From Lysobacterales bacterium (lineage in GTDB: Bacteria; Pseudomonadota; Gammaproteobacteria; Xanthomonadales; SZUA-36), in contig DAOWGA010000029.1 in the NCBI GenBank assembly GCA_030637665.1, positions 1-5,048 on the forward strand: a DNA stretch of 5,048 nt. The letters run 5' to 3'. The notes beneath the pieces are model-generated. The model ran no database searches. It was not told the DNA's origin and saw only the letters and a program-made list of their open reading frames with translations. The translations under genes were made by a program, and so were the position numbers. Of the stretch, positions 4,407-5,048 are shown in pieces; the first letter of the stretch is position 1, and the number at the start of each line of letters is the position of its first letter.

Positions 4407-5048
4407 TTACTTTTCAGTGGATTTATCCAATCCCAGTTCGTTCCATATCCAGCTAAAATCATAGGGTACGCCATCGCTTTGGCTGGCCTTTCGATATTCC
4501 TGGTTTTCCAGGTATTTCAGCCATGCGATCACCTTTTTCTTACCGTTTTTCGTTTTGATGCACTGACGGGGTGTCTTGTTATCCAGGGCCGGAATGGGTT
4601 CATCGAGTGCTTTACGGTAGTGCTGGTCAAGATAGTCGCTCAAGATGTCGGAAAGTTCATCCGGATCCAGGTCGATCCCTGCCGGATCGCTGCCTGGCGA
4701 ACTGTCCATGGTCATTTCCTCTTCCGCCAGAAGCTGTTCAGGGGACTGCAGTCGGGTCAGTTGCGGGTTGACCAGGTCGCCCAAAAGATCAATTAATGCT
4801 TGTTTGCCTTTTTCGGAACGATTCAGCGAATTGGCCGTCAGCCAGAGGTCGTCGTCTGTCATCCGGAGAAAGCCATGCAAGGTGGTCGGAAATTTCGTCT
4901 CATCATCGGCATCCGGCAGCCAGACCCAGCTGAGTTCATCCTCGCTTTCACGCTCCCAGTCTTTGGCTGTATCCAACAATGTACTGATCCTCTTCCCCGA
5001 GGAACGCTCAAACGTCATCCTCGTTTCAGCGAGCAGCAAGGGTTCACC
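4407..5048 (-). CDS. C-terminal part of a SEC-C-protein-like hypothetical protein (5' end outside window)
   Basis: The frame is open to the window edge (Gly-Glu-Pro-Leu-Leu-Leu-Ala-Glu), giving 213 residues before TAA. The TTG at 5039 need not be the start. The segments GEPLLLAETRMTFE, DELSWVWLP, TTLHGFLRMTDDDLWLTANSLNRSEKGKQAL, YLDQHYRKALDEPIPALDNKTPRQCIKTKNGKKKV and a final YDFSWIWNELGL resemble, from memory, the C-terminal half of bacterial SEC-C-motif hypothetical proteins. In those the zinc-binding SEC-C motif would lie N-terminal, here beyond the edge. The middle (about 95-130) is acidic, with many Glu, Asp and Pro, and is probably a flexible linker. There is no membrane segment and no visible catalytic motif. 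Function is unknown. The PALDNKTPRQ segment also recalls the toxin-binding region of MbcA/ParS antitoxins, a weaker alternative. Its neighbour is the convergent antitoxin gene; I infer no link. Confidence 0.65.
   Translation of the reverse strand, partial: GEPLLLAETRMTFERSSGKRISTLLDTAKDWERESEDELSWVWLPDADDETKFPTTLHGFLRMTDDDLWLTANSLNRSEKGKQALIDLLGDLVNPQLTRLQSPEQLLAEEEMTMDSSPGSDPAGIDLDPDELSDILSDYLDQHYRKALDEPIPALDNKTPRQCIKTKNGKKKVIAWLKYLENQEYRKASQSDGVPYDFSWIWNELGLDKSTEK

Overview
The window is about 5 kb of ordinary-density bacterial chromosome, most likely from a gammaproteobacterium, possibly marine or environmental. This rests on moderately high GC, proteobacterial-type Shine-Dalgarno sites, and the combination of a GshB-type ligase, an ArsR repressor with a C-terminal Cys-Cys motif and an HI1419/HI1420-type toxin-antitoxin pair. 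The species cannot be named from sequence alone. Both ends cut through genes.

Layout. 1-717 (+) is the C-terminal two thirds of an FMN-dependent alpha-hydroxy-acid dehydrogenase. It converges on a minus-strand unit made of an ArsR-family repressor (1922-2230) followed, 52 bases downstream, by a glutathione-synthetase-like ATP-grasp ligase (862-1869). Upstream of these on the same strand are a small antibiotic-biosynthesis-monooxygenase-like protein (2358-2669) and a PAS-LuxR transcription factor (2955-3569). A divergent intergenic region then leads to a plus-strand toxin-antitoxin locus (3816-4313), in which the toxin has lost its C-terminal half while the antitoxin looks complete. The window ends in the C-terminal part of a minus-strand protein resembling SEC-C-associated hypothetical proteins (4407 to the edge).

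The most informative part is the arsR/gshB-like unit. An almost identical 20-base operator-like element (19 of 20 bases) lies in front of arsR (2272-2291) and again in the short gap in front of the ligase gene (1884-1903). In both places a -10-like hexamer sits at the same edge of the element. This predicts that the repressor controls itself and, through a second promoter, the ligase: a thiol-metabolism gene under metalloid- or thiol-stress control with no efflux pump or reductase in view.

Other items to follow up are a Cys-rich PAS domain in the LuxR-type regulator, a CxxCH motif inside the flavoenzyme, a perfect 14-base palindrome between the LuxR gene and the monooxygenase-like gene, and the eroded toxin. 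I see no rRNA, tRNA, CRISPR array, insertion sequence or integron attC site. No gene-free stretch exceeds 300 bases.
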